Shown piece by piece: positions 10,560-22,058 of a DNA stretch of 64,000 nt (its first letter is position 1; the number at the start of each line of letters is the position of its first letter). The translations under genes were made by a program, and so were the position numbers. The notes beneath the pieces are model-generated. The model was not told the origin of the DNA, searched no databases, and worked only from the letters and a program-made list of their open reading frames with translations. The DNA is from Piscicola geometra (taxonomy: Eukaryota; Annelida; Clitellata; Hirudinida; Piscicolidae), in NCBI GenBank assembly GCA_943735955.1, contig OX030956.1:15276195-15340194 (forward strand), written 5' to 3'.

Positions 10560-13550
10560 ATTAGAAACTCCAAAAAAAAACTCAAAAAGATTGCAAAAAG
10601 ACTTACAACAACTACGTTAGAGATTTAGTCACCAGCAGTCATTCTCCAAATAAACTTTACTCTTTCATAAATAGCCAAAGAAGTGAGAGCACACAGGCTC
10701 AGATCTTGAAAAAGAAAAGTATGGTAGGCTTCACTAACCCGAAAGCTAAGACAGAGAACCTGAACGCCCACTTCAGCAGTGTCCTCACGAAGGAAGATAT
10801 CTCCACCCTACCGACGATGGGTTCTGACAGTTTCCCCACCATGGATCCATTCGAGATAATTATTCAAGGGGTCAGAAAATTTTTGTTAAACCTTAATCCC
10901 CACAAGGCACAAGGTCCAGGCAAGAAGCCACCAATACTTTTCAAAGAATTCGCTTTCGAATTTGCCTCTGCCTTAACACTGATCTTCCAAGCCTCACTCG
11001 CACAAGGAAGCATACCAGATGACTGGAGACACGCTGTGGTCATCCCGGTTTTCAAGAAAGCACTGCTCCGGAAAACCACAGGCCAATTTCAAAAACATCA
11101 GTCTGCAGTAACACAATGGAGCACATCGTCCACAGCCAAATCTTAAAGCACCTCGATCAGCACAAAGTGCTCTCTGACAGTCAACATGGCTTCAGAAGAC
11201 GATTGTGTGAAACCCAGCTCATGCCCACCGTACAAGATATTGCCTCGAGTCTGGATAAAGGTGACCAGGTTGATGCTGTACTATTTGACCTCGGTGAAAC
11301 TTTCGACAAAGTTCTCCACAAAAGACCTTCCACTAAGTTGGACCGCTATGGGATCCGCAAAAACTTGCTGAATTGGATAATAAGCTTTCACAGCAACAAG
11401 AGCCAGCAAGTTCTTGTTGAAGTTCACATGTCGAAGTCTGCACAAGTCACATCTGGCGTTCTTTAAGGATTGTATAAGGCCCGCTTCTTTTTCTATTATT
11501 CATAAACGACATGCCAAAAAAAGTCAACTCAACCACACGGCTCTTCGCAGATAATAGTCTTTTCTACCGCAAAATAAGAACCTCAGAAGATTCACACCTT
11601 TTGCTAGAGAATCTGAAAAAGTTAGAACAGTGGCAGATAAAATTCAACACTTTCAAATGCGAGGCCATCCACTTCAACAAAAAACGAAATCTCATTAAGA
11701 GAATTTATGAGCTTCAAGGACAAAAACTCTCAAACGTCTCCAGTAGTAAGCACCTAGGTGTTGTACTTCATGAAAAACTACTCTGGAACAGACAAGTTGA
11801 TGAGGTCTCTAAGAAAGCCAATAACACTCTGAATTTCTTGAGAAAAAATATCAGCAGATGTCCGACTGAAGTAAAAGCTCAAACCTACAAAACCCTCGTA
11901 CGGCCAATCCTGGAATATGCTTCGATTGCATGGGACCCAGACACCGAAAAAAACATCACCCAGCTGGAAGCGGTACAACGAAGAGCTGCAAGATTTTTAA
12001 AAAGTGACTTAAAACATACCAGCAGCCAGACCAATTCGAAGGGTTTCGCAATTTTTCGAAAATTGATGAGTTTATTTGGTGGAGAGAGGGGGGGGGGTTA
12101 TGAATTTTTCAATATGCCATAGGACAATGATATTTTCTCTGGATGGCCATCGGACCTTTATCTCACGAAAAATTTTATATATCAACACAGAACATAGAGA
12201 TCCCACCAAAATAACACTAACATGTTACAAATTCTGAGAAAAAATAGAGCACCACTAGACCTTAACTACACTTTTAAATCTTTACACTTGTAAATTTTTC
12301 CAACCATGACACAGTATATATAGAATAACGCAGATAGACATAACTCCCTAGCTTTCAGAATTATCCAACCTTCATGGAAAGAATGCTGAAACTGTGCAGG
12401 CAGCTCAAAATCACATCAACAAGTTTACGTGCGGATCAGTCTGATCTCATTGCATGTATCGAACTGCAAGAACTCTTGTGAGCCATGAGAAGTTAAAAAA
12501 TTATATTTTCTTCAATAAAAGCTTCAAGTATGAAGCATTTGCATTTTGGAATTTAAAAAAAAAATCAACATTCATCTATAAAATTCAACTTTTAATTTTA
12601 ATTAGATAAATTTCCTAATACATTAACATTAAATAAATAATTTATTATTTTGATAATAACTATTGTAATGAATGCCAGGCTTATAAAAAATCATATGATA
12701 TCATAATAAGTCAAAGTTGCGAAAACGCACCATTGATTTTTAAATGCATTGAAAACGTTTTACAAGTTATTTTGAATATAAAAAAAATTAATTTAAGTAT
12801 TAACTATATTTTCACCCTGAAATTAAAACTGAATTTGTATAAAAAAATACTAAAAATCAAACGAAAAAATTGAAAAATTGTCTGAGCGAAAAAAGATTGT
12901 TTTGAGAAATTTTAAATGTGAACAGGAAATAAAAGATTATAAATAAAAAATTGAAATTTAACAATGAAATTGAAGTTTAAAATTTGTTGTACAAAATACG
13001 TGAAAAAAAACTCGGTATTAAAACAGCAAAAAATATATAAATTGATTATGAAAAAACGCAACTGCGGCGGTAAACGAGGTAAACAATTTTTAATACTAAA
13101 GTTGAGCCCCCCCCCCCAGCATTTTTTGCTGGTTGCGCCCTTGCCAGCAGCACAAGCCAGATTCTCACCAGCCTGGGATGGAAACCTATGCAAAGCCGGC
13201 GTAGTGACTCCCGACGAGTACAATGTTACTCAGAACCTGGTCGACATTTCTGCCAATACTTACTTCCTTCCACCTACGATGAGCCCAAAGAAAGGGTGAA
13301 AATACTTCCAGGTTCCATTCGGCCGAACAGATGCGTACGTGAACTCTTTTTTTCCTGCTATCATTTGACTCTGGAAACAGCTGCCAGTAGATGCCACTAC
13401 ATCCCAGTTGCTAGAACAGTTCAAAGCTAGCCTAGTCACTCTACAACGAGTAGTTGGAGCCCTAGAAGAACCAGTAGAAGACTCACGCTATGGCGGGATA
13501 ATAGAAAAAGTTACAAAACTCATAACATTGATAATAATAAATGAATAAAT
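10560..13550 (+). pseudogene. Jockey/CR1-like LINE ORF2 remnant, split by hAT-A1
   Basis: Segments 10560-12026 and 13144-13550 are one LINE interrupted by the hAT-A copy at 12027-13143. The first segment encodes, with several frameshifts, RT fingers (IPDDWRHAVVIPVFKK), the QHGF block, a degraded first catalytic motif (FDLGETFDKVLHK), and FADN in place of FADD near 11545. It then has RPILEYASIAWDP and QRRAARFLKSD. The second segment resumes with SLGWKPMQSRR and then an NSFFPAII-type motif in another frame with WKQLPVDA. This is the usual C-terminal order of jockey-like elements. A stop near 11464 and the missing second Asp mean it is inactive. The tail is A/T-rich with ATAATA repeats. Confidence 0.85.
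12027..13143 (+). mobile_element. hAT family A, short copy A1 (1117 bp)
   Basis: It is flanked by a perfect 8-bp duplication CCAGCAGC at 12019-12026 and 13144-13151. It starts CAGACCAATTCGAAGGG and ends CTGGTTGCGCCCTTG. Interior blocks match A2 (46162-48406, inverted) and A3 (20604-30049), including the decayed transposase piece around 12400-12480. It is a non-autonomous internal-deletion type copy. Removing it rejoins the surrounding LINE. Confidence 0.88.
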
Positions 13551-14160
13551 AAACAATTTCAAATAATAATAATAAAAACAATAATAAAAAAATAATGATG
13601 ATAGCTAAAATTTAAAACAATAATAAACTCAAACCTTGCAAGAAACCTCACAATCAAATACAACTGCCCCCAATCAACGACAAAAATTTTAAAAACTACA
13701 ACAAAAGCAACATCGAAAACGCCATCAGCAATAACTTCATCATCTAAAAAAAACCACAACAATAAACTACAACCACTTTACAAAAACCATCTTTAAGACT
13801 GACTTTAACGCTCTACAATGAATTTATATTTATATATCTTCATCTGTCATAATACTTTACTATTACTTGTTATTCACCATTATCGTTGATGTGCGTCGAT
13901 GCTCCAAAAGACCCCTGCCCAATTTGGGAAAAAGAAGAAATAATAGTTTTGTTTTATACAGCTATCACTATAACAAAACATATTTGCAAGCAAATAAATT
14001 TAGAAATCGAAGCAAATAAATGCTTGTATCATCTCTTAGAAAAATAAAAATAATACTTGAACTTCTTAATTAAATTCACAAATTAAATAAATTGTTAATA
14101 ATAACAAATGTTTTCATTGATTTACAAAAAAATTAATTAAAGTGATTGGAAATTATAAGT
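13551..14160. other. Low-complexity stretch, no gene seen
   Basis: Mostly A-rich and CAA-rich low-complexity sequence. A short block near 13940-13975 (ACAGCTATCACTATAAC) matches the hAT-C subterminal repeat. I see no supported gene. Confidence 0.55.
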
Positions 14161-14164
14161 GGTT

Positions 14165-14290
14165 CAATTATTTTCTTAAAATTAAGGGTTTGCTGTATAT
14201 TCTTCAAATTCAATGGCAATCTGTTCCAGAGTTGGAGCCCTGCATAGATTGGACTATTTAGATAGAAATTGGTTCTTGGTGTTTGTAAGT
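14165..14290 (-). pseudogene. LINE ORF2 C-terminal fragment
   Basis: The minus strand reads through LNSPIYAGLQLWNRLPLNL and then a block ending FKKII. This is the end-of-ORF2 pattern (WNxLPxxL, then FKKxL) seen in other LINEs of this window. Nothing upstream of it is preserved. Confidence 0.6.
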
Positions 14291-14395
14291 AGTAGTCAGA
14301 CTTAACAATGTATTACTATATAAATAGTCAGTTTTATGCCATGGTTGACGATTATGCTCGTATCAAAATAAGAGTTTAAAATTTTTAATGATAAA
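14290..14395. repeat. Solo hAT-C subterminal repeat unit
   Basis: The block ACAATGTATTACTATATAAA, then CCATGGTTGACGATTATGCT and CGTATCAAAATAAGAG, is the unit found in tandem at the ends of hAT-C copies (25340-25600 and 17430-18046). Here it stands alone. Confidence 0.65.
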
Positions 14396-15525
14396 AGTTA
14401 ATAAATCAATCACCAATTTATATAGCGCTCTTTAAGACGTGAAAAAAAGCGCTCAGCCAAGACGTTTTGAACAAATACTTGTGGTCTTCAGGCCACGGCG
14501 GAAAGCTCTGAGTGACTTAGTTGAAGTTAGAGAAGAGGGTAAAGATTTCCATAAAAAAAGATCACATTAAGAAAAAGAACGTTTAGTAAAAGAGTGTTTA
14601 ACTGAAAAACGAAAAGAACGCTCAAGGTCGAAGATCTTAGACCAGATTAAGGAGGTTCTTTAATTAGATTTTTACGATAAATTGGGGCAGTACAGTTATA
14701 AGCAAGTTTAAAAATATCACTCTAGATCTTAGAGGTAACCAATGTAGTAAATGAAGATAATGAGAAATTTGATAAAATTTAGGAGCACGAGCAACAAAAC
14801 GAGCAGCACAATTGAATACTTTATTTAGAGGAGTTAAAGTAGTATCAGGGAGGCTATAGTAAAGAGAGTTGCAATAATCAATCCTGGAGAAAACATCGAA
14901 AAAATACAAGCTGCAAAGTAGAATCATCAAGAAAAGAAAGAAGCTGTTTAAGACGACGAATGTAGAAATAACAAGATTTAGAAACAGATAAAATTTGAAG
15001 AGCTAAAGACAGGTTAGAATCGAAGATAAAACCAAGGCTATGTATAGAAGATGAAGGGTTTAGAGATAATGATGACAGGGGAGACAAAACTAAAGAAGGA
15101 AGGGAAAGTAAAGTTTTGGATGTTCTATTGAAATAGATAAGTTCAAAATTAGCAGGATTTAGCTTGAGAACCAGTATCGACCAATACAGTACCAGCGATA
15201 CTATTTAGTATTGTTTGCTGTAGTGCAAATTATTTTTGTATCAACTATTAATATTTGTGTCACCAAACATTGAAAAAAAGTTTGATACCCAATAAAAATA
15301 CTTTTCAACTGCCACTATGAGCGATTTGAAGAAAAACGATAGCGATTTTATTTTCTTTTATTATTTGTCATCTATATAAATTCAATTACAACTAGCCATC
15401 AACCCATCAAATAAATTTTATAACATCTTGTTTTCCATTCATTTCTGAGTCAAATAGTTTAAAAAAATACAAATGGATTAAAATTTGCCAAAGTTATAAA
15501 CAAATATACATTTGGAAATTTTTTT

Positions 15526-15570
15526 GGGCCCACAGTGTATGTTTAGAACCTAAATATACACTGTGGGCCA
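15526..15570. other. Conserved hairpin at the hAT-C stop codon (copy C2)
   Basis: GGCCCACAGTGTAT and its reverse complement ATACACTGTGGGCC enclose GTTTAGAACCTAAAT. The last transposase codons (WPTVYI) and the stop lie in the stem. The same hairpin is at 27497-27540 in C1. Confidence 0.8.
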
Positions 15571-17190
15571 TTTAGATAACATAAAATACCCTCTCTTCCT
15601 GTCATCCTGCCTTTTCCCCACAGCTCGTTCACTCCAATTTCTAAAAAGAACCCTTCGAATGTCTGACCGACTAGCAAATTCTTCTGCTAGCCCTTTTAAA
15701 TCTAGACTGTAAAGTATATCCTGATGTGCATGACAAACGGCCAGTGATATCAAGCGAGGCTGTGTCATGGGTGCACGAAACCAAGTCTTAAGACGCCGCA
15801 AAGCACTAAAAGATCTTTTTGCAGTACATGACGTTATTGGACACACAAGCATCAACCTGATCAATCTTTCAACCTAAAGGAACAGATGTCTGACTTCCGT
15901 GATCATAGCTTGCATTATTTTTTGCGTTTGTGCTAAATTTCTGTATTCATTCTGGTCTTTAAACATAGCTAACTGTGAACAAAGACCAGTTTCATTTAAC
16001 TCACGATACTGCTGGCAAATATCATGGTTCACTTCACCAGTTAGCAACATTGTCTCCAGCTGCAAGTATGAACGCAAACCAGAGGATTCTCGAGTAAAGC
16101 TTTCTGTGAGTTGCATGATTGCAATGTCTATGACAGCGTAATATGCTGCTCGATAATGTTCCTCTGGTGTTGTTGCTATATAAGCTGGGCCCAGTCCACA
16201 ATTCTTTTGTGGCGGCTTTCGCGCCCCAGGTACAGCAATCGGCTCGGATCAAATGCCAAAACTATACATCTCTGAAAATGGCGTTAAATTGTTCATTTGA
16301 TCGTAGGCGACGCAGTTCTTGCACAACTGAATCAGTCGCTGCAACCATTTCAGTGACCTTGGCACTTGCTGATTGCAACAACTTGTTTAACTGTTCCAGA
16401 AGTGAAAACCCCAAAACAACTACTTTGAAGTCTAGTGTAGTAGTGCCCTGTTAAAAAAAGCCTCAAGCCTATCAGCTGTTTCATCAGCAGTACCAATGGA
16501 AGCAAATGATTCCAAGCTAACAAGTACCACTTCATAATGTTCAAACACCGAAGACATTTTAGAAGCTCTGGTCAGTCATCCTGTAGGACAAAGAAGTTTT
16601 CTAATATACTTTTTCAGTGGCTCATCAGGAAAGGCAATTATAAGAGACACTAAAGCCTCACTAAACTGCATCTTGACCTTCCCTGAACGATTGTAAAAAT
16701 TATCTAACTCTTGGACAAACTGAAGTGAATTGCTCACAAAGAGATTTGCGGCAGCTGTGTGCTGGGCACCAAGATTTGCACAGTGTGCAGAACAGTGGAA
16801 AAACAATGCAAGCGGATGCTCACTGCTGATAATAGCCTGACAACCATTATATTGGCCGTTTATGTTAGCAGCGCCGTCATAAGTCTAAGCTCTCAGTTTT
16901 TCTATAGGTAGCATAATTCTGATTAGAAAATCTTTTAATACAGCAGATAATGTTTTTCCAATCGTGTCTCGTGGGCTGAATGAACCAATAAACTGTTCAT
17001 TAATATTCAGAGCTTCATTAAAAAAACGAATGCATATCGATTCCTGCTCTAACCCACTGCAGTCTTGTGTGCCTTTATTCGGCGTTCACAGTGCACACTG
17101 TGTTTCTAACGATAGAATGAGCTAAAAGCCTTAGAATTTCTTTTTGCCATTTATGCGATATGAAACTTGTAGTTTGATTTAACCTCAACT
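15550..17190 (-). pseudogene. hAT transposase with DUF4371-like core (ZMYM1-like), broken
   Basis: Read on the minus strand, the pieces follow the order of the intact family. They are a region matching the AHSIVRNTVCTVNAE part of C1, the YDGAANxNG box, FFHCSAHCANLGAQH, then a central helical part, and the dimerisation block VCPITSCTAKRSFSALRRLK near 15780-15850. The C-terminus ends KWPTVYI. Several frameshifts and stops separate the pieces, so no full-length protein is made. In functional hATs this protein cuts and joins the element ends as a dimer in the nucleus. Assignment rests on the DUF4371 and hAT_C motif order, and on its inverted sister at 25853-27530. Confidence 0.85.
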
Positions 17191-17429
17191 TTAGTTAATG
17201 TTCGAAGTCTTTTGAAAGTCATTAACTTTGGCTCATCTAAAAAATTAAAAGGGTCGATATTGAAGTGGATCTCAAAATCCCTCTATGAATATCGCCCATG
17301 CAAAATAAGTAGCATAATATGAATGATTTTTTAAATAAAAATGTAAATCTGTCTGCTTGCAAAAAGTGAACTGATATTTTCTAAAAAGCATTCTGAATGT
17401 CTGCTCGCAAAAATTGAAAAAATATATTA

Positions 17430-18046
17430 CTGTTTCATGCTATGGTTGACGATTATGCTTGTAATAAGATAGGAGTTAAAAAATTAGTGTATTTGTAAAA
17501 TTGACAATACTCACAATGTATTACTGTATTAGCATTTTTTTTATCCCATGGTTGACGAATAGGCTCGTATTAAAATTAGAGTTGAGAAATGTGTGTTTTA
17601 AAAGATTTTAAGATGGACCCCAGGACCCCCTTAGCATCGCTGCCCATACATACTCACAATGTATTACTGTATTAGCATTTTTTTATCCCATGGTTGACGA
17701 ATAAGCTCGTATTGAAATTAGAGTTGAGAAATGTGTATTTTAAAAGAGTGAGGGGGTTCTTGTAGAGGTGGACCCCAGACCACCTCAGGATTCCTGTCTA
17801 CGCCATAGTGATAAAAAAAACTAAGTAAAGGAGTATTTAAGAAAGAAAATAATATTTTTGTTTTAGACAGCTATCACTATAACTACACATTCTCACAATG
17901 TAATACTGTATAAACATTTACTTTTATGCCATGGTTGACGATTATGCTTATATCCAAATAGAAATTTTTGAATACAAAAATGGAAAAAAAGTAGGGGGGG
18001 TCCCTATTAAGGTGACCCCAGGACCCCCCCAGGATCGCTGCCCATG
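17430..18046. repeat. Subterminal tandem units of hAT-C2
   Basis: About four related units follow each other. Each has TCACAATGTATTACTGTAT, then ATGGTTGACGA(T/A)TA and GTAT(T/C)AAAAT. Those at about 17650 and 18046 end in a GGACCCC...GATCGCTGCCCAT block that copies the element terminus. C1 carries two such units. Confidence 0.75.
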
Positions 18047-18412
18047 CTTGAGAAACATAGATGAAGCCCAAGAAATTATATATTGAAGACAGAGAGTTAT
18101 CAACAGCAAGGTCCAGAGAAGAGTCAGTGAAAGATGTTTAAATATAGGAGTCATCAGCATAAATATGACTATTTAAGGAAGATGAATAGATAATATAGGG
18201 TAGTTAAGAGGTGTGAAGAATAAAAAGTAAGAGTCCAAGGATTAAGCCCTGTGGAACACCATAAGATAAAGAGACAGAAGAAGAACGAAAGCCTCTATTG
18301 ATACCTAAGAAGTTCGCTCAGAAAGATTTGATTTAAGTCAGTTAAGGAAAGATCCAGGAAAACTGAAAAAAGAATCTAAAAAATTTAGTAAAAGTAAATG
18401 AAAAATCAAGGC

Positions 18413-18963
18413 ATAACCGATTCATCCCTCAACCGATTCACCTCTCAAAATAATTAAAAAACAGACTTTTTTTAAATATATATTTTTTGATTTTTTTGTT
18501 TATAAATAAAAAATAGATTAAACCGAATTTAAATACCCTTCAACCGATTCACCCTTCAAATTAGTTGAAAAAAAATGTCATTTTTTAGATATATTTTTTA
18601 ATAAATACAAATAGATAAAACGGACTTAAAATATTACAACTATGAAATATAATAAACTATCAAATAAAAATGAAATTTAAAATATGAATAAATTTAATTA
18701 AATTCAAATTTTTGCACAATGTTAGCCCTTTCAAAGAATTATTATTTAAATTATAAAATGTAACTAGTACTAAAAATACAAACCAGAATCTAAGTCTGAA
18801 TATTTAAATAAAACATTTTTCAAATGATTTCCATGAAATACCTATTAAAAATAAAGTCCGTTTTTAATTATTTTGAGGAGGGAATCGGTTAAGGGGTGAA
18901 TCGGCTGAGAGGTGAATCGGTTAAGCGGTGAATCGGTTAAAGGGTGAATCGACTGCATCCCTT
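18413..18963. mobile_element. Fold-back element with 15-bp repeat arms (P)
   Basis: The left arm contains CAACCGATTCACCTCTCAAA followed by ATAATTAAAAAACAGACTTT. The right arm contains the reverse complement (AAAGTCCGTTTTTAATTATT, then TTGAGG). The outer arms are made of repeated GGTGAATCGGTTAAG, five to six in the right arm and two in the left. The ~350-bp centre is AT-rich and non-coding. No clear target duplication was seen, and the class is unknown. Confidence 0.75.
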
Positions 18964-19051
18964 ATAAAAATGAATATTTAATTAAAATTTTCTCTTTAAA
19001 AAATTTTGAGTTATAAACATTTCTGTAAAAAGTGATCGACTGTGTACTTAC

Positions 19052-20594
19052 TAGAGGTCGGACATGGACGATTTTTCATTCCCAGTCCTGTCCCGTTCCC
19101 GAAATTTATTTTTCCGTCCCGTCCCGTTCCCGATGGGACATCAGAATTTTGATTCCCGTCCCGTCCCGTTCCTGAAATTTGTTTTCCCGTCCCGTCCCGT
19201 TTCCGAAATTTGTTTTCCCGTCCCGTCCCGTTCCCTAAACTTTTTTTATATTCATTTTCGCTGCCGTTTTCACTGGTCCCAAACTTGTTAGTTCTAACAT
19301 TTCTTAAAATTTATTATTTGAAAGTCAGAGAATATTTCTTTTAATAAAATAAAAAAATCACGATTTAAATTTCAAATATTTATTGAAATGAAAGTATTGA
19401 AGTAAGTTATCGTTTTTGAGTAATTTAATCAAGTCTTTGTTGCTTTTCACACGGGTTAAACCGTAAAGAGTTTCAGCTTTCAAATGAGATGATTTTGGGT
19501 CTGAAGTTAAACGACCACATATTGAAAAATTCCGTTCACAGGGAATATAAATTGCAGATATACTAAACAAAACTTTGGCTACATCTTGTAGTATTTGAAA
19601 ATTTTCTCATTTTACTCAAATGAAATAAATCATCTTTATAATCTTCAATTTTGTTGGGAGGTAATTATTTGTACAATTCATCCTCTTCTGAACTTTTTTC
19701 TTCGTTCATTATTATTACTTCTTCAATAATATTAGAAATATGTTTTTTGACAACATTCTTATTCTCCATAACTGCAAATATAAAATCATTCGTATAATTT
19801 GATAGTATAATAATTTTATTATAATTTTTACGTTATAAAAACAAACATAATAGGTCTAAATAACCATCATTTGTTTTTTCTCTCAACGACACTGCAGCTT
19901 GGTCTGGCTGTACAAAATAGAATTAAATTTTCTCTAATGAAAGTCTTGGTATTTATTTCTTTTCTATCTCAAACTTTTTCCTTTTATTCTTTCATACTGG
20001 GGATGCAACAGACATGCTGCCTGAATAAGATCATTGGCATCTTTTCTTTTGTCGTAATGATCAACAGAGCAATTGGAAATTAATCATTCAAATTCAAAGT
20101 ATTAATTTATAAAATTAAAATAATATAAGTGACCATTTTGATTTAATCTGACTAGTTTTCATCATCACCCAGTTGTTCTAATCTCCCTAATATTTGGACT
20201 CACCATTACAACTTCAAATGTAGTGTTGGAGATTTTGACATTGAGAACGCAATGGTGGCTTCGTTATACATTTCTATTGCATTTAATACTTATTTTAAGT
20301 ACGGAGTATCGATGAGATAAAGATTTCCATACTAAGAAGTTTGCTGAAAAATCATCGTTAAAGAATCCAATCCCAATAACTGTTATTCCCGTTTGTCCCG
20401 TTCCCGATTTAAAAGTTGATTCCCGTTCCCGAATTTTCCCGTTCCCGATTTGAATTTTGATTCCCGTTCCCGTTCCCGTCCCGAAAACCTATTCCCGGTT
20501 CCCGGCTTTTCCCATCCCGAAATTAATTTTCCTTCCCGTTCCCGCGGGAGTCCCGCGGGTACCCGGTCAGATCGGGTACCCGGTCCGACCTCTA
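19052..20594 (-). mobile_element. hAT family F, copy F1 (1543 bp)
   Basis: A perfect 8-bp duplication GTACTTAC flanks it at 19044-19051 and 20595-20602. Termini are TAGAGGTCGGACATGG and, inverted, TAGAGGTCGGACCGGGTACC. Both subterminal regions are packed with CCCGTCCCG/CCCGTTCCCG repeats. A decayed transposase lies on the minus strand. F1 sits at the very edge of hAT-A3, inside the A3 target duplication. Sister copies are F2 (37745-39118), F3 (56527-58153) and a fragment F4 (59035-59215). Confidence 0.9.
19358..19570 (-). pseudogene. hAT-F transposase, C-terminal dimerisation fragment
   Basis: About 70 codons on the minus strand include ISAIYIPCERNFSICGRL, TSDPKSSHLKAETL and VKSNKDLIKLL. This is the Ser/Cys-Glu-Arg-Asn-Phe-Ser core of the hAT C-terminal dimerisation domain. 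Homologous remnants occur in F2 (37930-38100) and F3 (56810-57010). Upstream coding sequence is frameshifted, and no full transposase survives in any copy here. Confidence 0.78.
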
Positions 20595-21446
20595 GTACTT
20601 ACCCAAGCAAATTCGGAGGGTCTCGCAATTTTTCGTAAATCGATGAGAATTTTTTTGGGGGAAGAGTAATGGGTTTTTCAATATGCCATAAGACAAAAAT
20701 AATTTCTCTGGATGGCCATCAGGCTTTCATCACACAAACAGTATATATATATCAACACAGAACATAGAGATGCCGCTAAAATATTACTAACATGTCACAA
20801 ATTCTGGAGAAAAACAAAACAGCATTAGACCTTAATTACACTTTTATATCTCTACATTTATTATATGTACATTCTTCCCACTACGACACAGTAGGGGAAG
20901 GTTGCACAAGTTGGGACGATTTTTAAACGTAGCTCAATTGCATAAGAAATCATTTAAATTTAAAATTATCCAGCCATTATATTGATACCTTGTCAAGTTA
21001 TGTGAACTCAAACATAAGACTAGATAAAAAAAGAAACACAAGTTTTTTTACTTAAAAAATGAACACCAAAAAATTCCATGTTGAGCAACTGGGTACTCAA
21101 GATGGAATGCTTTGTTCCCTAAGATGAATTTATATTGTATTTAATAAAAAATGTGATTTAAAAGTTGCATTTATCGTCAAAATTATTTAGTTATCTAAAG
21201 AGATACACCAGTTTGTATTTTAATGTGAATTGTCATTTAATCAAATTGACTAAATTGAATTGAATTTAGCCTTTAGGTCAATTTAGCAAATTTAACTTTT
21301 TTTTGCTCTAGGCTTTCTAGTTTTAATTTCGACCTTAACTGGTTCAACTTCTTCAAAAATTGCTTCACTTTTTATTTATTTATTTTTCAACTCGTTAACA
21401 ATTAGTTGATCTTTGTAAGGTGTGCTCATCAGTATTGTGGACACTT

Positions 21447-21545
21447 CACAATCAATCAATTAATCAATCACTAACGATTTGTATAGCATCTTTACTAAGT
21501 GAACAAAAGCGCTCTTCAAATAAATTTGTTAAATAAAACGGTTTT
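21447..21545 (-). mobile_element. LINE 3'-end fragment with hairpin and ATTG tail
   Basis: Read on the minus strand: TATTTAACAAATTTATTTGA, AGAGCGCTTTTGTTCACTTA, GTAAAGATGCTATAC, then GATTGATTAATTGATTGATT. It matches the 3' ends at 5449, 14401 and 48480-48562. Confidence 0.75.
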
Positions 21546-22034
21546 TAGACCACTACCTATATATGTATATATATCAATTTGAATATATATATAAAAAACA
21601 ATCAACCTCACCCACACCACCATGACAATCACTGCCAAAAAATAACTATCACCACCAATAAAAAATTCAATCATCACCACAATACCAACACTGATACCAC
21701 AGCACAATCATCACCACATCATCCTCAAAACAACAAAACACAATCATCATTCTTCTCAATTTTCTGTCTTGCCACTGGTGCCGAGGCTGCGAAAGAGGGT
21801 GATGGAGAAGTCCTTGCCAACGCTGGTACTGCTTTTGCTATGGAAGGATTTCTTCTTTATGTCACAGCTCACTTGATTCCCTGCGGCAATTCCTTGACAG
21901 ATTCAAAACAACCAACATTCGCACTAAAAACATTCTAATTAATTAAATTTAATTGTATTTAGACTTGAGATTCTAAAATTTTAATATATTTTAATATATT
22001 ATACCCAAAACCGTTTATTCTACAAATTTATCTG

Positions 22035-22058
22035 AGCGGCTGCCAAATGGCAGCCGCT
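22035..22058. other. Perfect 10-bp hairpin
   Basis: AGCGGCTGCC and GGCAGCCGCT flank the loop AAAT. It is GC-rich in an AT-rich background inside element D1. Function unknown. Confidence 0.7.

Larger units (their letters stand above)
15171..18046 (-). mobile_element. hAT family C, copy C2 (DUF4371-type), inserted in LINE
   Basis: It is flanked by a perfect 8-bp duplication CTTGAGAA at 15163-15170 and 18047-18054. The right end reads GGATCGCTGCCCATG, matching the terminal CATGGGCGGCGATCC of C1. The left end (CCAGTATCGACC) lacks about 40 bp present at the equivalent end of C1, so the termini are not identical. The transposase runs on the minus strand from about 17190 to 15550, followed by subterminal repeats to 18046. 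Confidence 0.88.
14401..18365 (-). pseudogene. CR1-like LINE ORF2 on minus strand, split by hAT-C2
   Basis: On the minus strand the RT begins near 18365 with YGVPQGLILG, then the active site IYADDSYI, and runs to 18047. The frame resumes at 15170 with SMFLKLNPANFELIYFN, SLGFIFDSN, the IDYCNSLYYSLP block and LHWLPLRSR. Deleting 15171-18046 plus one copy of the CTTGAGAA duplication restores reading through the RT connection region. In-frame stops after YADDSYI and earlier show it was already dead. The 3' end at 14401-14460 has the AGCGCTTTTTT/AAAGAGCGCT hairpin and an ATTG-type tail shared with 5449, 21447 and 48490. Confidence 0.87.

Noticed and set aside
21579..21938. His/Asn-rich 119-codon frame as a gene
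   Set aside because: It lies inside transposon D1, is low-complexity in its first half and has no recognisable domain. Its end may be a LINE scrap (RFKTTNIRTKN in another frame), but the support is too thin.
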